Assembly (NCBI RefSeq): GCF_002076895.1 | Contig: NZ_CP020465.1 | Coordinates: 124,001 to 188,000, forward strand | DNA from: Cognaticolwellia beringensis | GTDB lineage: Bacteria; Pseudomonadota; Gammaproteobacteria; Enterobacterales; Alteromonadaceae | Length of the DNA stretch: 64,000 bases | Direction of reading: 5' to 3' | Shown here: piece by piece, positions 41,631-49,790 of the stretch | Layout: every line of letters begins with the position of its first letter | How positions within the stretch are numbered: the first letter of the stretch is position 1 | Program-made: the position numbers and the translations under genes | The notes under the pieces: generated by a model | Database searches by the model: none | Told to the model about the DNA's origin: nothing | Seen by the model: only the letters and a program-made list of their open reading frames with translations

Positions 41631-43276
41631 GCTGATGCTCCTGATAAGTGCGTAGTTGAACGTAGATAGTTTTCGTTCATTTGGATTAAGGTCACGCCTT
41701 TGAAGGTAAAGGCGTCGCGTAAATTTTGTTCTAGTGCCTGCAATGAATCTGGTTTGGCGGTATTGCAGCCAAAGCCTTGAGCAATTTTAATAAAGTCCGG
41801 AGTTTTAGGGTTAACGCCAATGGGCTCTATGCCTTGCGCCACCATATCGTCTCGTATTTGTCCTAAGCTATCGTTGTTCCATAATAAAACAACCAACGGC
41901 GATTTAAGCTCTTCACAGGCCGTGGCTAATTCTTGAATGGTATATAAAATACCGCCATCGCCTGCCAAAACTAAACCTGGGCGTTCAGGGGCGCCAAACT
42001 TAGCACCGATACTGGCCGGTAATGCATAACCTAAGGTGCCATAGCCTGTGGGGTGTAGCCATGAACGCGGTTTATTAACCTCAAATAAGTAATTACCTGT
42101 GTAGGCTATTTGCGTCATATCGGCAGAGATAAAGCTATCATCAGGTAAAACACGGGCGACAACATCCAGCACTTGTTGGTGTATTTTTTGTAACGGTTCA
42201 ACGTCGGTTTTTACTCGATTTTTCAATGTCTTCAACATGGCCGTTGTGCTCTGAGCGTTTACTTTCTCTGCGCTTGATAACGCTTTGTAAAAGGCGTCTA
42301 GCGTACAAGCAGCATCGGCGATAATTGGCAGATCGGCCAAATACAAGTCATTCATTTTTTCTGGATCAATATCGACACGAATTAGTTTGCCTGAAAGTGG
42401 CAGTTTCTCTCGCCACATATCGGTTTCGGCTAACTCGGTACCTACTGCTAAAATAACATCGGCATCTGCTAAAAATTGCCAGCTTGGCTCAACGCATAAT
42501 ATTGAACCGGCGTAGAGCGGATGATCCGTTGGTAGTAACCCTTTTGCTGCCACCGTGGTAAATACCGCTGCGCCAAGCTGTTCTGCTAATTGTTGCAGCT
42601 CACCGCCTGCTGCTATTGCACCACCGCCGGCGATAATGATCGGTTTTCTTGCTTGACTGAGCATGTCGGTTGCTTGTATCACTGTGCGATTTTGTGGTGC
42701 AGGTCGGGGAGCTAACTGCACTGGCTTACTTAACCAATCGTTATTAATTGGCGCGTTAATCACATCAAGCGGCAATTCTATAAATACCGGTCTAGGACGT
42801 TCACTATTGAAAATACTAAAAGCTCTGGCAATAAGAGCAGGCACTTCGCTTGGGCTATATGCGGTGGCACTAAAAGCGGTAATAGGCGTGGTAATAGCGC
42901 GCTGATCTTTAGTTTCGTGTAATTCACCACGTCCGCGACCCATAGAGTTAACTTTGTTCACGCTACTGATCACTAGCATAGGAATGGAGTCAGCAAACGC
43001 TTGCCCCATAGGGGTGGCAATATTGGTTACACCAGGACCTGTGATGGTAAAACAAACGCCGGGCTTGCCTGTGACACGAGCATAGCCGTCGGCCATAAAG
43101 CCAGCGCCTTGTTCATGTCGGGCTAATACATGTTGTATGGTACTGCCACTTAAACCGTCATAGAGATCCAACGTATGAACACCCGGGATACCAAAAACGG
43201 TATCAACACCATAGGCTTCTAGTAGTTTGACCAACGCTTGTCCACAGGTAAGTTCATTTATTATCTTTGTTGTCAT
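41627..43276 (-). CDS. aruI: 5-guanidino-2-oxopentanoate (2-ketoarginine) decarboxylase
   Basis: ThDP-dependent decarboxylase of 549 residues that turns 2-ketoarginine into 4-guanidinobutyraldehyde and CO2. It has the three-domain acetolactate-synthase fold: N-terminal PYR domain with RHEQGAGFMADGYAR (cofactor-activating Glu), central domain, and C-terminal PP domain with GDGG...NND. A plain acetolactate synthase large subunit is the alternative, but the coupled AruH and the absence of a regulatory subunit gene favour AruI. First gene of the operon, with GAGG about eight bases before the ATG and two palindromic operator-like sites just upstream. Confidence 0.85.
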   Translation of the reverse strand: MTTKIINELTCGQALVKLLEAYGVDTVFGIPGVHTLDLYDGLSGSTIQHVLARHEQGAGFMADGYARVTGKPGVCFTITGPGVTNIATPMGQAFADSIPMLVISSVNKVNSMGRGRGELHETKDQRAITTPITAFSATAYSPSEVPALIARAFSIFNSERPRPVFIELPLDVINAPINNDWLSKPVQLAPRPAPQNRTVIQATDMLSQARKPIIIAGGGAIAAGGELQQLAEQLGAAVFTTVAAKGLLPTDHPLYAGSILCVEPSWQFLADADVILAVGTELAETDMWREKLPLSGKLIRVDIDPEKMNDLYLADLPIIADAACTLDAFYKALSSAEKVNAQSTTAMLKTLKNRVKTDVEPLQKIHQQVLDVVARVLPDDSFISADMTQIAYTGNYLFEVNKPRSWLHPTGYGTLGYALPASIGAKFGAPERPGLVLAGDGGILYTIQELATACEELKSPLVVLLWNNDSLGQIRDDMVAQGIEPIGVNPKTPDFIKIAQGFGCNTAKPDSLQALEQNLRDAFTFKGVTLIQMNENYLRSTTHLSGASA

Positions 43277-43309
43277 GGTGTAAACCTCTTTAACGCAATT
43301 TAGTATGTT

Positions 43310-43327
43310 GTTATACGACCGTACAAT
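43310..43327. promoter_or_regulatory. TetR-type operator site 1 (aruI side)
   Basis: GTTATACGACCGTACAAT; with sites 2 and 3 it fits a palindrome ATTGTACG-GT-CGTACAAT. Its near edge is 34 bp upstream of the aruI start codon. Confidence 0.6.
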
Positions 43328-43347
43328 AATTAGCTGGGAAGAAGCTT

Positions 43348-43365
43348 GCTGTACGGTCGTTCAAT
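43348..43365. promoter_or_regulatory. TetR-type operator site 2
   Basis: GCTGTACGGTCGTTCAAT, the same palindrome read on the opposite strand to site 1, with centres 38 bp apart. Confidence 0.6.
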
Positions 43366-43474
43366 AGTGGTTTAAAAATTTTTGCTAGCCCATTTCTTAT
43401 AAATTAACGGCCGCTATTTAAACCTGTCGTCATTTTTTGTTAGTAACTGTTTTGTGCTATTAAGCTAGCATGTT

Positions 43475-43492
43475 ACTATACGAGTGTACAAT
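43475..43492. promoter_or_regulatory. TetR-type operator site 3 (regulator side)
   Basis: ACTATACGAGTGTACAAT, matching site 1 at 14 of 18 positions, 100 bp upstream of the TetR gene start; suited to autorepression. Confidence 0.55.
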
Positions 43493-43592
43493 AGCGTGCT
43501 GTCACTTTATTTTTTTATTTAATTTATTACTATATATATTAGTCGGTTAAGTTTAAATCGACATAAATAACAACGTGTTTTAGGGAAATACC

Positions 43593-44240
43593 ATGAAAGG
43601 TTTATTTGCTAGTCCAGCAAAAACAGGCACACGATTAAGCCCAGATGAAAGGCGATTAGCACTTATTGATGCCACATTGCGCTGTATAATCAAAGAAGGC
43701 CATGCCGGGCTGTCTGTACGTAAAGTTTGCCAGGAAGCGGGAGTCTCTGCGGGGCTTTTAACGCACCATTTTTCTGGTAAAGAAGAGTTGCTTACCGAGG
43801 CTTATCGTTATTTAACCAAAGATATCTACACACGCATTAATCAATCGTTAGCCCATGCAAGCGATCCCTCTGCACTGAATAAATTACGCTTATTTATCGA
43901 TGTGAGTTTTCGCCGGCCAGTATTAGATAAAGACTATTTAATGATTTGGTTGGTGTTTTGGGGCTTGAGCAAACAAAAACCGGCAATAGCTGTACTACGC
44001 AATGAAGTGAATAACAAAGTCATAATGACACTAGAAAATCTGATGGCCGAAACGGTAAAAGAACTCGCTATTGAAGGTATTAACATTCGACTTGCTGCAA
44101 CTGGTCTGTCGGCGTTAATGGATGGATTATGGCTAGAATGGTCGCTAAACCCAAGTAACTTTTCACCTGATGAGGCGGCAAAAATTTGTCAATGCTGGGT
44201 AGATGCCCTCGTCAATAATTGTTTAAAACGCCTGGCATAG
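43593..44240 (+). CDS. TetR-family (BetI-like) transcriptional regulator
   Basis: 215 residues. The N-terminal helix-turn-helix (about 25-70) reads ALIDATLRCIIKEGHAGLSVRKV...GVSAGLLTHHFSGKEELL, close to the BetI branch of TetR regulators. The C-terminal ligand domain ends with LSALMDGLWLEWSL, also BetI-like. It is divergent from aruI across a region with three matching palindromes, so it probably represses the aruIH operon and itself, with an arginine-derived ligand as inducer. This is inferred from layout. It converges with the AraC-type gene with only 14 bp between stops. Confidence 0.88.
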   Translation: MKGLFASPAKTGTRLSPDERRLALIDATLRCIIKEGHAGLSVRKVCQEAGVSAGLLTHHFSGKEELLTEAYRYLTKDIYTRINQSLAHASDPSALNKLRLFIDVSFRRPVLDKDYLMIWLVFWGLSKQKPAIAVLRNEVNNKVIMTLENLMAETVKELAIEGINIRLAATGLSALMDGLWLEWSLNPSNFSPDEAAKICQCWVDALVNNCLKRLA

Positions 44241-44254
44241 AGAGTCGTTCTTAC

Positions 44255-45205
44255 TTAGTTTCTTCTATCATCCGTCGGCGTTTTACCTAATATTCTTTTA
44301 TAAGAGCGGTTAAAAGAAGCCCGTGAACTGTAACCTGAGCGGATAGCGATTGCGGTGGTATTTAAACTGGTTTCTGTTAACAGTCGCTGTGCGAACATGA
44401 TCCGTAATCTTGAGTAGTAACCGGCGATGCTATTACCTAAAACCTTCTTAAAGTCTCGCTCTAATTGGCGTTGAGACACGAACGTTTGTCCGGCTATTTC
44501 AGCAACAGTTAATGGTGTTTCTATGTTGCGTTCCATAAGTTTTATTGCGCGAGCCAGCCGTGGTGTCTGATTTTCTATCATCGCCGGCACGTGCTCACGT
44601 TGTGGGGTACTGCCCGAACGCTCGGTATCAAAAATGAGTAAGTCAGATACTGCAATGGCTATTTCTTTACCAAAATCATGACTTATAATCGACAGCATTA
44701 GATCAAGTGCAGTAGTCGCCCCACCCGAACTTATACGATTTCGGTCAATAACATAGCGATTATTGCAAACATCGACCTGACGAAACTGCTCGCTAAAGGT
44801 CTCAATTTCAGCCCAATGAATCGTCGCACGATATCCATTAAGTAATTTAGCTTTTGCCAGAGGATAACTGCCTGAATCTAGCCCGCCAATGACTTTTATA
44901 TGGTTTTTCAATTGGCGTAATTTTTCGATTACCGCATCTGTACTGTGCCTTTGATAGTTATAGCTTGCTAACACAATCAACACATCTGGCTTTTCTGACT
45001 CTAGCAATTGATTAATACCAAAGTTTACGCGCATTTCAAAACCACTGGAGCTAGTTACGGCATTACCATCCATCGATACTAAAGACCATTGGTAACCAGG
45101 GCCATCAATAAAACTGTTAGCCGCTCTTAGAGGTTCAATAGAATTAAATAAGCATAAATTACTAAATTCTGGCAGCAATAAGTAACAGTAGTGTTTCATT
45201 GTCAT
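44255..45205 (-). CDS. AraC-family regulator with DJ-1/PfpI domain (GlxA / Pseudomonas ArgR type)
   Basis: 316 residues. The N-terminal DJ-1/PfpI-like sensor domain (about 5-190) includes IGGLDSGSYPLAKAKLLNGYRATIHW, much like P. aeruginosa ArgR, the AraC-type regulator of arginine catabolism. The same architecture serves quaternary-amine regulators such as GbdR and CdhR. The C-terminal double helix-turn-helix (about 215-315) has the AraC signature IAIRSGYSSRASFNRSYKRILGKTP. Divergent from the CoA-ligase operon, it most likely activates that operon in response to arginine, a guanidino acid or a betaine. Confidence 0.88.
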   Translation of the reverse strand: MTMKHYCYLLLPEFSNLCLFNSIEPLRAANSFIDGPGYQWSLVSMDGNAVTSSSGFEMRVNFGINQLLESEKPDVLIVLASYNYQRHSTDAVIEKLRQLKNHIKVIGGLDSGSYPLAKAKLLNGYRATIHWAEIETFSEQFRQVDVCNNRYVIDRNRISSGGATTALDLMLSIISHDFGKEIAIAVSDLLIFDTERSGSTPQREHVPAMIENQTPRLARAIKLMERNIETPLTVAEIAGQTFVSQRQLERDFKKVLGNSIAGYYSRLRIMFAQRLLTETSLNTTAIAIRSGYSSRASFNRSYKRILGKTPTDDRRN

Positions 45206-45540
45206 TTTATCTCGTTATTAGGGGGTATTGGAAATATAAAAAGTCTGTGTCCATAGTAAGCAGCAAATGGCATTTAGCTTTTCCTGAAAAATATGTCGTA
45301 CTAATGAAAAAGGGTTGAACATTTACTCATCGCTATGTCGAAAAGTGTATCTATTTTGGCAAATAAAGCAACTTGTTAGCGAGATTGTTTGATTAGTATG
45401 GTTTTGTCACTAGGTAAATGTTTTTTAGTCCTTAACAAATAAAGTTTAAGTTTTGTGCTAAAAGCCTTTTAATATTTCGATAACAACCTGCCTAGTTGCT
45501 CAATTTATATTCCATGCTCAGTTGAATCAGGATGAAAGTT
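45206..45540. other. 335-bp divergent region between the AraC-type gene and the CoA-ligase operon
   Basis: Two TGTCG motifs lie at 45294-45298 and 45336-45340, exactly 42 bp apart in direct orientation. Pseudomonas ArgR is reported to bind direct repeats beginning TGTCGC at 21-bp phasing, so these are candidate half-sites. No other structure noticed. Confidence 0.35.
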
Positions 45541-47586
45541 ATGTCATTTGCTCGTTTTCTGCAACCACGCAATATCGCCATCATCGGTGGAAGAGAAGCT
45601 GAAGAGGTTATTCGTCAATGTATCAACTCTGGCTATCAAGGAGAACTTTGGCCTGTACACCCAAAAAAGCAGCAGATTGCTGGTCTCAAAGTTTACCCTT
45701 CAGTTAAAGATTTACCAGCAGCACCTGATGCGGCTTATGTCGCGGTAAATAGACATTTAACATTATCGATTGTTGCTGAGCTAGCGGAACTTGGCGCGGG
45801 TGGCGCTATTTGTTATGCGACTGGCTTTTCCGAATCAGGAGAAGAAGGGCAAGCATTAGAGAAAGAGCTGTTGAAAGTATCGGGAAATATGCCGCTATTA
45901 GGACCAAACTGTTACGGTTTAATTAATTATGTTGACCAAGCCATTATTTGGCCGGACCAACATGGTGGTGAAAAAGTTGAATCTGGTGTCGCTATAATTA
46001 CGCAGTCTTCTAATGTGGCAGTTAATTTAACCATGCAGCAGCGCGGACTTCCTATCAGTTACATGGTTTCCTTAGGTAATAAGGTAAAATTTGATCTTCA
46101 TGATGCCATTAGAGAATTTGCTAAACAAACCAGTGTTACCGCGATAGGTCTTTACATTGAGGGGATTAGCGACCCAAGTGCTTTTGAAAGTGCGGTGCGT
46201 TTTGCTCGCGAACTCGGTAAACCTGTAGTGGCTATTAAGTCAGGTCGCTCGGCAGCAGCGCAAAAAATAACGATGTCACATACGGCTTCTTTAGCTGGTT
46301 CAGATGAGTTGATTTCCACCTTATTTACACGCAATGGTGTAGGCCGGGTCTATTCGATGGAGGGATTAATTGAAGCACTAAAAGTCCTGCATGTTCATGG
46401 TCCATTAAATGGCTATCAACTCGGTTCAATGAGCCCGTCTGGCGGCGATGGTGCGCTAGTGGCTGATGCTGTTGAAGCAGGACGACTTGAATTGTCTGTA
46501 TTGTCAGATAATCATCAAAATAGTATTAGAAATACGGTGCATGACTTAGTCTCGGTTTCAAATCCATTAGATTATCAACTGTTTGATTGGTTAGACACGA
46601 CAAGATTGGCCTCTACTTTTACTGCCTTTATCGAGCAAGAGTTTGATATATCGCTCTGTGTTTTTGATTATCCACGTCCGGATCGTTGTACGGATGAAAA
46701 CTGGCAGCCAGCGCAGCAAGCTATCATTAATGCGGTAGCGCAAACGAAAGCCAAAGTCGCGGTGCTTGCAACAATGCCAGAATGTATGCCAGAAAGTACC
46801 GCGAAACACTTAATGGCTAACTCAATAGTGCCTTTAGCTGGACTTAAAGCGGGGATAGAAGGGTTGCAAGCCGCCGCGGATATTGGTATCGCGTGGCAGT
46901 CGCCATTACCGGTCGAGATATTGAGTAGTAAAATAAGCGCTGCAAATGCACCGCTAACACTGTTAGACGAAGCGCAAGCAAAGCAACGCCTAGCTGAATT
47001 TGGCGTGGTGGTGCCTAAAAGTGAAATTGTCACTTGCCCTGAGCAAGCCCGTCACTCAGCAGGCAAACTTAACTATCCACTAGTTGTTAAAGCCTTAGGT
47101 GTAGCGCACAAAACTGATGTTGGCGCCGTAAAGTTAAATCTGAATTCGGCCGATGAGGTCAGCCAAGCTGTAAAAGCTATGGCACATTTAGCAGAACGTT
47201 TTCTAATTGAAGAGATGATTGATGAAGTGGTTGCTGAAATTATCGTCGGTGTGGTGCGAGATGAGCAATTTGGCCTTTATCTTGTAATTGGCGCTGGCGG
47301 TATTTTAGTTGAATTAATGCGTGATAGTCGCTCGTTACTATTACCCGTTAGCCGCCAAGAAGTGCTGAGTGCCTTGCAGAGTTTACGTAGTGCGGTTTTG
47401 TTCAACGGTTTTCGTGGACGTGAAATCGCCGACCTTGATGCGGCAGTTGATGCCATTTTAGCGATAGCTCATTTTGCGGAAGAAAATCGCGATAAAATCG
47501 AAGAATTAGATATTAACCCATTAATGCTTCGCGCTAGTGGTAAAGGGGCCGTTGCCGCCGATGCGTTATTAAGTATCAGAGCATAA
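45541..47586 (+). CDS. acyl-CoA ligase of the NDP-forming/ATP-grasp family
   Basis: 681 residues. CoA-binding Rossmann domain (about 5-130), two succinyl-CoA-synthetase-like domains with the probable phosphohistidine His247 in MSHTASLAGSDE, and a C-terminal ATP-grasp domain (about 470-680) with PLVVKALGVAHKTDVGAV. It should activate a carboxylic acid to its CoA thioester. Substrate unknown; 4-guanidinobutyrate or a betaine is suggested by neighbours. I chose ATG 45541 because AGGA lies eight bases before it; the ATG at 45532 overlaps that ribosome-binding site. First gene of a four-gene unit. Confidence 0.85.
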   Translation: MSFARFLQPRNIAIIGGREAEEVIRQCINSGYQGELWPVHPKKQQIAGLKVYPSVKDLPAAPDAAYVAVNRHLTLSIVAELAELGAGGAICYATGFSESGEEGQALEKELLKVSGNMPLLGPNCYGLINYVDQAIIWPDQHGGEKVESGVAIITQSSNVAVNLTMQQRGLPISYMVSLGNKVKFDLHDAIREFAKQTSVTAIGLYIEGISDPSAFESAVRFARELGKPVVAIKSGRSAAAQKITMSHTASLAGSDELISTLFTRNGVGRVYSMEGLIEALKVLHVHGPLNGYQLGSMSPSGGDGALVADAVEAGRLELSVLSDNHQNSIRNTVHDLVSVSNPLDYQLFDWLDTTRLASTFTAFIEQEFDISLCVFDYPRPDRCTDENWQPAQQAIINAVAQTKAKVAVLATMPECMPESTAKHLMANSIVPLAGLKAGIEGLQAAADIGIAWQSPLPVEILSSKISAANAPLTLLDEAQAKQRLAEFGVVVPKSEIVTCPEQARHSAGKLNYPLVVKALGVAHKTDVGAVKLNLNSADEVSQAVKAMAHLAERFLIEEMIDEVVAEIIVGVVRDEQFGLYLVIGAGGILVELMRDSRSLLLPVSRQEVLSALQSLRSAVLFNGFRGREIADLDAAVDAILAIAHFAEENRDKIEELDINPLMLRASGKGAVAADALLSIRA

Positions 47587-47640
47587 GATAATTGTTAGCG
47601 AGGTAACGCTAATGCATAAATTTTTTACAGGAGAAGCGAA

Positions 47641-48423
47641 ATGTCAGAATATTTACATGTAAGCACCAAAGGCCAAATACTTGAAATAGTGTTAGATAAG
47701 CCAAAAGGTAATGCGATTGATGCCAAGTTAAGCCGAGAAATGGGCAAGGTATTTGCGCAGTTTCGCGATGATCCTGAACTTCGGGTAGCTATTTTAACTG
47801 GCGCGGGCGAAAAGTTTTTTTGCGGTGGTTGGGACTTAAATGCCATTGCCGAAGGTGAAGAATATACCGGTGATTTCGGTGAAGGTGGCTTTGGCGGATT
47901 TCCTGAAATGGACACGTTACTCAAACCTGTTATATGTGCGGTTAATGGCTATGCATTAGGCGCCGGCTTTGAAATGTTACTTAATGCAGATTTTGTCGTT
48001 GCGGCTGACAATGCCCAATTTTGGCTGCCTGAATCACAAGTGGGCGTTGTGCCAGACATCGCCTCGTTCGTACTACCTAAAATAATGCCTCGGGTTAAGG
48101 CGATGGAGTTATTGTTAACCGGTAAACGGTTAAGCGCGAACGAAGCGGCGGACCTTGGCTTAGTAAATTCGGTGGTACCACAAGCACAGTTGTTAGCACA
48201 TGCTTACGAACTTGCAGAAAAAATTATGAAATCAGCTCCGCTTTCTGTTGCCGCGATTAAAGAAGTGGTTAGAGAAACAGAAACGCTGTCATTTGCCCAA
48301 AGTTACCAGGAGCTGCGCTCAGGAAAATGGCCAGAGTTTCAAAAAATGCTTAAAAGTGAAGATGCTACTGAAGGGGCAAAAGCTCATCAAGAGCGTCGTG
48401 AGCCGAAATGGCGTGGCTGTTAA
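47641..48423 (+). CDS. enoyl-CoA hydratase, CaiD-like
   Basis: 260 residues, crotonase fold. Similarity to E. coli carnitinyl-CoA dehydratase CaiD is unusually strong in the N-terminal half: ILEIVLDKPKGNAIDAK, FRDDPELRVAILTGAGEKFF, GWDLNAIAEGE and DFGEGGFGGF. The two active-site glutamates fall at Glu111 (GFEML) and Glu131 (LPESQVG), at the same positions as in CaiD. It should hydrate a 4-substituted crotonyl-CoA; the substituent could be trimethylammonium or guanidinium. AGGAGA precedes the ATG. It follows the CoA-ligase gene by 54 bp. Confidence 0.85.
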   Translation: MSEYLHVSTKGQILEIVLDKPKGNAIDAKLSREMGKVFAQFRDDPELRVAILTGAGEKFFCGGWDLNAIAEGEEYTGDFGEGGFGGFPEMDTLLKPVICAVNGYALGAGFEMLLNADFVVAADNAQFWLPESQVGVVPDIASFVLPKIMPRVKAMELLLTGKRLSANEAADLGLVNSVVPQAQLLAHAYELAEKIMKSAPLSVAAIKEVVRETETLSFAQSYQELRSGKWPEFQKMLKSEDATEGAKAHQERREPKWRGC

Positions 48424-48492
48424 CTGAATTGGCAGCAATCAATTTGCTCGTTACTTTATCAAATAAAATTTATATTTAAGGGCCGTATTGTT

Positions 48493-49653
48493 ATGGACTT
48501 TCAACTAACAGAAGAACACAACATGCTAATCGAAGCGGTAAATAGCTTCGTTGAAAAAGAATTATTGCCGCATGAAGCCGAAGTTGAACGACTTCGTGAA
48601 GTACCTAAAGAACTTGCGGCAAAGATCAGAGATAAAGCCATAGCGGCGGGTTTCTATGCGTTTAATATGCCTGAAAGTGTTGGTGGGCCAGGACTTGACT
48701 ACCTTTCCCAAGCGATAATTGAACGTGAATTATCTAAAGTGGGTTGGGCGTTACATGTTTATGTAGCAAGACCCAGTAAAATACTGATGGCTTGTAAAGG
48801 CAAACAAATCGAAGAATACCTATTGCCTTGTGTACGTGGTGAAAAAGTTGATTGTTTTGCCCTGACGGAACCTGATGCTGGCTCAGACGCGGCAAGTATT
48901 AGAACTCGTGCGGTTAGAGACGGTGACGACTTTATCTTAAACGGATCTAAGCACTTTATCAGTCATGCTGGTGATGCCGATTTTGCCATTGTTTTTGCTG
49001 TTACTGATGTTATTGAAGTAAAAGGCCGGGCACGTAATCAAGTCACCTCATTCTTGGTTGATACTAATACTCCCGGTTTAGTGATACGAAAAGGACCGAC
49101 CTGTGTGAGTAACTTAGGTTACGAACAATATGAAATGTTTTTTGATGACTGTCGTGTGCCTGCGGCCAAAATATTGGGTGAAGAGGGTAAAGGCTGGGAT
49201 GTTGCTAGTGACTGGCTAAATGCCGGACGCGTGATGGTAGCAGCAAATTGTGTCGGACAAGCTCAACGCGCCATGGACTTATCCGTTACTTGGGCGGCTG
49301 AGCGTAAACAGTTTGGCGAAGCCATTGGTAAAAAACAAGGGGTGTCTTTCAAGCTAGCAGACATGGCAACCAATATTCGCGCGGCGGACCTTTTAACTTT
49401 ATATACTGCACAGAAAATGGATCTCGATACCATGACAGATGGTGATGCGGGTATGGCGAAATTATTTGCCAGCGAAACGCTAGGCAAGGTTGCGGATGAA
49501 GCGGTACAAATTTTTGGTGGTATGGGTTTAATGGATGAATCGCCAGTAGAGCGTATATGGCGTAATGCCCGCATAGAAAGAATTTGGGAAGGTACTTCTG
49601 AGATTCAGCGCCATATTATCTCACGAGAATTGTTACGCACCGTCGAAAGTTAA
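48493..49653 (+). CDS. acyl-CoA dehydrogenase (standard-length)
   Basis: 386-residue FAD-dependent acyl-CoA dehydrogenase. TEPDAGSDAASI is the flavin/substrate segment, and the catalytic base is probably Glu366 in RIWEGTSEIQ, the position seen in short/medium-chain enzymes. It would introduce the alpha-beta double bond for the CaiD-like hydratase next door. It is not especially close to E. coli CaiA, which argues against a simple cai operon. The 69-bp gap after the hydratase and shared strand support co-transcription. Confidence 0.88.
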   Translation: MDFQLTEEHNMLIEAVNSFVEKELLPHEAEVERLREVPKELAAKIRDKAIAAGFYAFNMPESVGGPGLDYLSQAIIERELSKVGWALHVYVARPSKILMACKGKQIEEYLLPCVRGEKVDCFALTEPDAGSDAASIRTRAVRDGDDFILNGSKHFISHAGDADFAIVFAVTDVIEVKGRARNQVTSFLVDTNTPGLVIRKGPTCVSNLGYEQYEMFFDDCRVPAAKILGEEGKGWDVASDWLNAGRVMVAANCVGQAQRAMDLSVTWAAERKQFGEAIGKKQGVSFKLADMATNIRAADLLTLYTAQKMDLDTMTDGDAGMAKLFASETLGKVADEAVQIFGGMGLMDESPVERIWRNARIERIWEGTSEIQRHIISRELLRTVES

Positions 49654-49790
49654 TTTAATCAGTGCGAAATCATCAGTGCTAATGAGTTAGCGCTGATTAA
49701 AGCTTGGCTGACTTTGACGAGTTAAATTATTTAGTCCGATTAGTATCGTTACTAACAGGCAAAACAAACTGATTTTTGGAGTAGAAAAAG

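Larger units (their letters stand above)
43277..43592. other. 316-bp divergent control region between aruI and the TetR gene
   Basis: Holds the promoters of both transcription units and three copies of an 18-bp palindrome, listed next. One TGTCG motif is also present (43425-43429). Confidence 0.6.

Noticed and set aside
41627..43276. Calling this gene acetolactate synthase (ilvB/ilvI)
   Set aside because: No regulatory small subunit gene follows, and the coupled AruH-like transaminase and aldehyde dehydrogenase fit the 2-ketoarginine decarboxylase role better.
46591..47033. Long minus-strand frames inside the CoA-ligase gene (and similar frames elsewhere opposite real genes)
   Set aside because: They mirror strongly coding sequence, have no ribosome-binding sites and no recognisable domains.
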